Assembly (NCBI GenBank): GCA_035628875.1
Contig: DASPIZ010000055.1
Location: forward strand, 62,001-126,000
Direction: 5' to 3'
DNA length: 64,000 bases
Origin: Ohtaekwangia sp035628875
Lineage (GTDB): Bacteria; Bacteroidota; Bacteroidia; Cytophagales; Cyclobacteriaceae
A program made the translations under genes and the position numbers. The notes under the pieces are model-generated. The model ran no database searches. It had not been told where the DNA came from and worked only from the letters and a program-made list of their open reading frames with translations. Positions 60,818-64,000 of the stretch are shown piece by piece (position 1 is the stretch's first letter; the number at the start of each line of letters is the position of its first letter).

Positions 60818-62011
60818 CTAAGCACGTGCCAAGGTAATGTTTTCCCCGGAATCGTGGATAATGTTTGTACCATCTTTTATATGCACAATATAGGCAGCCA
60901 TCTCATGCGCCATGGCGGCACGAAAAGCAATTGAGACAGTTGCAATAAACCGGTCTACTTCCATCGTGGGAACCAGGTTAATGGTACACCCACCGAAACC
61001 TCCGCCCATCATACGCGAACCAGCGATGCTCCCAAATTTACGGGCTTCATTTACTAAAAAATCAAGCTCTTTACAGCTTACTTCATATCGTTTAGACAAC
61101 CCGTCATGGGTATCATACATTTTTTTTCCGAATGCTTCCAGCCTGTTTGCCTTAAGGTCTTCACTTGCCTCGCGCACGCGCTGAATTTCTTCAACGATAT
61201 AAAGACAACGGTCATAGACCTTGCCCCGCATTTCGTCCCGATGGTTATTCAACATTTCAACGGTAGCGTCGCGCAGACTTTTTATATCCGGATAGTGCTT
61301 TTTTAAAATGGCAACACCCTGCTCGCATTCATTCCGTCGTGTGTTGTATTCCGAATCTACAAGTGCATGCTTAACCTTTGAATCACACAACACGATGGTA
61401 TGATCCGGGAGTTTGATTGGAGAATAATCATATTCCATAGAACGGCAATCCAACACCATTACATGGTCTTCCCTTCCCATCATGGAGGCAAACTGATCCA
61501 TAATACCACACTTCACGCCGGCGTAATGATGTTCCGCCCATTGCGCCATAAACATTAATTTTTCACGCGGTACGTTAAATTGATGCAGGGCATTGAGCGC
61601 AAACGCAAAGCCGCATTCCATAGAGGCCGATGAAGATAACCCTGCCCCCATGGGAATATCTCCACCGAACACACAACGAAATGGTTTCAACGTATAGCCT
61701 TGCATTAAAAATTGTTTCATCACACCGAATAAGTAGTTTGCCCACTTCGGTGTTACAACCTTTTCCGGATTATTGACATCCACACGAACCACCTCATCAA
61801 ACGAAAGCGAATATATTTCAGCCATTGACGCAGCGGTTTCGGATATTGCAAAAATGGTATCGTAATGAATCGCCGCGGGCATCACAAAGCCTTCGTTGTA
61901 ATCAGTATGTTCACCAATAAGATTTATCCTTCCGGGTGAACGAACAACCAGCGGCTTATCCTTGTATCGCGATGTAAAACTGTCAAGAACCTGAAGATAG
62001 GTTGAATTCAT
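60818..62011 (-). CDS. galK: Galactokinase
   Basis: 397 residues of the GHMP kinase superfamily. It phosphorylates alpha-D-galactose to galactose-1-phosphate. The signature sits near the start (RSPGRINLIGEHTDYNEGFV), with the ATP-binding glycine/serine motif GGDIPMGAGLSSSASMECGF, the central segment AGVKCGIMDQFASMMGREDH and the third motif GSRMMGGGFGGCTINLVP. It lies 17 bases downstream of the GH43 gene, so it is cotranscribed with it. No galactose-1-phosphate uridylyltransferase (galT) gene is present in this window; the next step must be encoded elsewhere. Confidence 0.97.
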   Translation of the reverse strand: MNSTYLQVLDSFTSRYKDKPLVVRSPGRINLIGEHTDYNEGFVMPAAIHYDTIFAISETAASMAEIYSLSFDEVVRVDVNNPEKVVTPKWANYLFGVMKQFLMQGYTLKPFRCVFGGDIPMGAGLSSSASMECGFAFALNALHQFNVPREKLMFMAQWAEHHYAGVKCGIMDQFASMMGREDHVMVLDCRSMEYDYSPIKLPDHTIVLCDSKVKHALVDSEYNTRRNECEQGVAILKKHYPDIKSLRDATVEMLNNHRDEMRGKVYDRCLYIVEEIQRVREASEDLKANRLEAFGKKMYDTHDGLSKRYEVSCKELDFLVNEARKFGSIAGSRMMGGGFGGCTINLVPTMEVDRFIATVSIAFRAAMAHEMAAYIVHIKDGTNIIHDSGENITLARA

Positions 62012-62028
62012 AACTGCTATATCTACTG

Positions 62029-63555
62029 TTATTTTTGTTTACCACTATAATAACGGATCATAAAATTTTCAAAAACACCTTTCTGCCCTGCCCGCCCTGT
62101 CGACGTTAATCCAACTTTTACGGGGCGGTCCCAGGGCGGAAGAAAATAACCATCAACAGGCTGATCCGTTAACACCGTTGCTGCTTTTCCTTTTTCCCTA
62201 TATGAAAAGGTAATAGACCTTCCATTCATCACTTTCATTTCCAGATAAAACGGATTTTTTTCTTTTGGATCCACATGCCTTTCAATTATTTGTGTACGGT
62301 TGTCGCCATCAATCTTGTACACAGTAACTTTTCCATTATAGTAAGAAATACCAACCAAATGTTTATCATCCCCGATTAAAGCTAATCCAGATTCAGCCGT
62401 ATTCTGTTGTGGCATGATCGCCGTGTATGCGGTAAAGTCATCACCAAATATTTTTTGCGCGACAAATGCAGGATAATCATCTGCCAACGCATATAAGTTT
62501 AATTTCCCACGATCAATTTCCAATCGCAGCTGTTGAAAGACAGACCACTGCCAGTCATTCGATAACTTTTTCCCGTCGAATTCATCTTGCACAAGTTCAG
62601 GTACGGCTGCATCAGAAAGGGATGATTGTTTTGCGAATTCAATCCATCCATCTGATGTAAAAGTAAACTCTTTAATCAAGCCCTGCCGACCTGTGTAAAC
62701 ACCTTCTTCTTTCTGATAGGCATGATACAAAAAATAGTATTTGCCATCCTTCTTAATGGCAGTACCATGACCAGGGCAGTTCCAGGCATCATCACTGGTG
62801 AGCAGGGGATTTTTTGGATCTTTTTCCCAGGGACCTAATAAATTTTTAGCACGTGCAACACCGGTGGCGTATGAACATCCCCTACCACAACACCCCGCGC
62901 CAGAATAAAAAGCATAGTAATAGCCCCCGTGTCTAATCATTGACACACCCTCCACCAGGTTTTTCTCCCATTCTACATCGTTTCTGAATAATTCTTTCTT
63001 TTCACCGATAAGGGCAGTGCGGTCTTCATTCATTTCAATCGCCCAGATCGGTGTAGGTTTTTGTACGCTGTTTCCGTCTTCTTTCCAGAGGAGATACAAC
63101 TTACCGTTTTCATCGCGCATCGGAAACGCGTCGATAGAGCCTGCCTCTTCGCATATCAGCGGACCATGATCTTTATACGGACCTTGTGGTTTTTCGGCGC
63201 TGGCGATGGCAACACATAAACTTCCATTCGTTTTATGTGCAGTATAGTAAACGTACACCTTGCCATTATCATAACTGATTTCCGGTGCCCAGAAATAGTA
63301 GTCCGCCCATGTCGGTAATTCATTAAATACGAATCCCTGCGTTTGCCAATTGACAAGGTCAGTGGATTTTAAAAGTGGAAATACAGGTGCCCAGTTAGAA
63401 GTGGTTGCTGTTGCCCAATAGGCGTTATCGACTTTCGTTACGGAAGGGTCAGGGAAGTCGCCAGGCACAACACGTTGCGCGGATGTTTTTGATAAACATA
63501 TACAAACCAGAAAAAATATTTTCATGGCTTGTGATAGAAATGGTCGCGTGCTCAT
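62029..63555 (-). CDS. GH43-family glycoside hydrolase with C-terminal accessory domain
   Basis: 508 residues. The signal peptide begins at either the first ATG or, more neatly, at the ATG of MKIFFLVCICLSKTSAQ (63525). A five-bladed propeller follows with the GH43 catalytic set: base aspartate in PGDFPDPSVTKVDNAYW, pKa modulator in GSIDAFPMRDENG and acid glutamate in NLVEGVSMIRHGG. A calcium-site-like histidine segment (WNCPGHGTAIKKDGKYYF) is present. The last 190 residues form a beta-sandwich (LRLEIDRGKLNLYALADDYP; AVPELVQDEFDGKKLSNDWQ), probably a GH43-associated binding domain. GH43 members are mostly arabinofuranosidases, arabinanases, xylosidases or galactan-active enzymes; the neighbouring galactose genes favour galactan or arabinogalactan side chains, an inference only. 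Confidence 0.93.
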   Translation of the reverse strand: MSTRPFLSQAMKIFFLVCICLSKTSAQRVVPGDFPDPSVTKVDNAYWATATTSNWAPVFPLLKSTDLVNWQTQGFVFNELPTWADYYFWAPEISYDNGKVYVYYTAHKTNGSLCVAIASAEKPQGPYKDHGPLICEEAGSIDAFPMRDENGKLYLLWKEDGNSVQKPTPIWAIEMNEDRTALIGEKKELFRNDVEWEKNLVEGVSMIRHGGYYYAFYSGAGCCGRGCSYATGVARAKNLLGPWEKDPKNPLLTSDDAWNCPGHGTAIKKDGKYYFLYHAYQKEEGVYTGRQGLIKEFTFTSDGWIEFAKQSSLSDAAVPELVQDEFDGKKLSNDWQWSVFQQLRLEIDRGKLNLYALADDYPAFVAQKIFGDDFTAYTAIMPQQNTAESGLALIGDDKHLVGISYYNGKVTVYKIDGDNRTQIIERHVDPKEKNPFYLEMKVMNGRSITFSYREKGKAATVLTDQPVDGYFLPPWDRPVKVGLTSTGRAGQKGVFENFMIRYYSGKQK

Positions 63556-63610
63556 AAGACGGTTTGAAATAAAGTAAATTGACGCGAAAATGAAAAATTT
63601 TACCGTCTTA
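63555..63610. promoter_or_regulatory. Inverted repeat at the GH43 start, candidate operator or leader hairpin
   Basis: A perfect 9-base inverted repeat, TAAGACGGT (63555-63563) and ACCGTCTTA (63602-63610), separated by 38 bases. It overlaps the first possible ATG of the GH43 gene and covers its leader, so it could be a repressor site or a hairpin hiding the start codon. Confidence 0.4.
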
Positions 63611-63639
63611 ATAAGCTAAGTTCCTATATATCCAGTCTT

Positions 63640-63780
63640 TAAACCATCAAACCTTAAACCTTTAGCAACTTTCGCAAACCCTTCGTTAGCAGAAATTCAC
63701 CTTTGAACCATGAACTTTGAACAACCGTCAAACAATTCCGAAGTCCCTGACGAAACCATGATCCAACCTTGAACTTGAAC
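63640..63780 (-). repeat. Dispersed intergenic repeat, copy G (reverse, complete)
   Basis: On the minus strand: GTTCAAGTTCAAGGTTGGAT, later GTTCAAAGTTCATGGTTC, then core CTAACGAAGGGTTTGCGAAA, then GGTTTAAGGTTTGATGG. It contains both blocks and the clearest copy of the core. Confidence 0.7.
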
Positions 63781-63790
63781 ATGATGGAAC

Positions 63791-64000
63791 TTAATCAGTA
63801 TCCGTACGAATAGACGTATCCAATAAACCGTTGACAAGTGCTTTCCATTGTGGTGCCGAAAATCCAGCCACAGCACCCGTACCTACCAAGGCATTCCTCA
63901 TCTTGTCCGACGTGTTTTCAACATCGGTATTTGGTTGTTCATTGCGGCCATGGACGGAAGCTGTAACCGTGTTTCCTTCACGTTCAACGCGAAACGAACT
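63791..64000 (-). CDS. Unknown protein, N-terminus beyond window edge
   Basis: The last 69 codons of a minus-strand gene are visible; it enters from the right edge and stops at 63791. The readable part (SSFRVEREGNTVTASVHGRN, then RNALVGTGAVAGFSAPQWKA, then LVNGLLDTSIRTDTD) has no motif I can name. The gap of 235 bases to the GH43 start is filled by repeat copy G. Nothing can be said about its function. Confidence 0.55.
   Translation of the reverse strand, partial: SSFRVEREGNTVTASVHGRNEQPNTDVENTSDKMRNALVGTGAVAGFSAPQWKALVNGLLDTSIRTDTD

Overview
The window comes from a member of the Bacteroidota, most likely the Cytophagales. The evidence is a SusC/SusD pair with a one-protein hybrid two-component regulator, C-terminal type IX secretion (T9SS) sorting domains, a C25 sortase-like protein, a three-gene sdhCAB operon with a fused cytochrome b subunit, and several promoters of the Bacteroidota type (TAnnTTTG, with a TTTG-like box about 19-20 bases upstream). 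Shine-Dalgarno sequences are mostly weak. I see no rRNA, tRNA, CRISPR array, prophage or intact insertion sequence; this is chromosomal backbone with accessory patches.

Layout. 1-14.5 kb, all on the minus strand, is a glycan-utilisation locus: hybrid sensor/AraC regulator, SusC, SusD, a large FG-GAP/UnbV lipoprotein and a CE1-type esterase that runs off the left edge. Intercistronic hairpins separate the last three genes. 14.8-16.8 kb holds two LPP20-like envelope proteins, and 17.0-20.5 kb succinate dehydrogenase (sdhB, sdhA, sdhC) with a possible 35-residue membrane peptide upstream. On the plus strand, 20.9-25.9 kb carries dnaE with a fused N-terminal exonuclease, then trxA. 25.9-31.1 kb is a patchy region: a frame-broken Uma2 gene, repeat clusters, an ECF sigma factor/putative anti-sigma/outer-membrane protein operon, a TetR regulator and a second frame-broken gene. 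31.1-41.2 kb is housekeeping and envelope: DinB-like protein, lipoprotein, OmpA-like and LysM proteins, a DUF4905-like protein, NfeD protease, kdsB, an alpha/beta hydrolase and a two-component pair. 41.4-50.1 kb carries two large secreted proteins, a PorU2-like C25 peptidase and a GloVer-repeat protein with a T9SS tail. 50.6-56.3 kb has PadR/PspC envelope-stress genes, a YkgJ protein, a methyltransferase and a WYL regulator. 56.5-63.6 kb is a galactose-related cluster: GH43 glycosidase, galK, galE, a lipoprotein mutarotase and a Na+/sugar symporter. A partial unknown gene ends the window.

How the genes work together. The left locus should sense an oligosaccharide in the periplasm, import it through SusCD and remove ester substituents. 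The right cluster should release a sugar with GH43, mutarotate it, import it by Na+ symport and feed it to galactokinase and UDP-glucose 4-epimerase; no galT lies inside the window.

The most unusual feature is a dispersed intergenic repeat family. At least seven copies or partial copies, in both orientations, combine blocks of GGTTCAAG/GGTTCATG words with blocks of GGTTTGAGG words, sometimes around a core resembling TAACGAAGGGTTTGCGAAAG. A separate gene-free element at 55.0-55.15 kb can fold into a 20-base-pair hairpin and is the best candidate for an undescribed structured element. All assignments come from reading the sequence; no database search was run.
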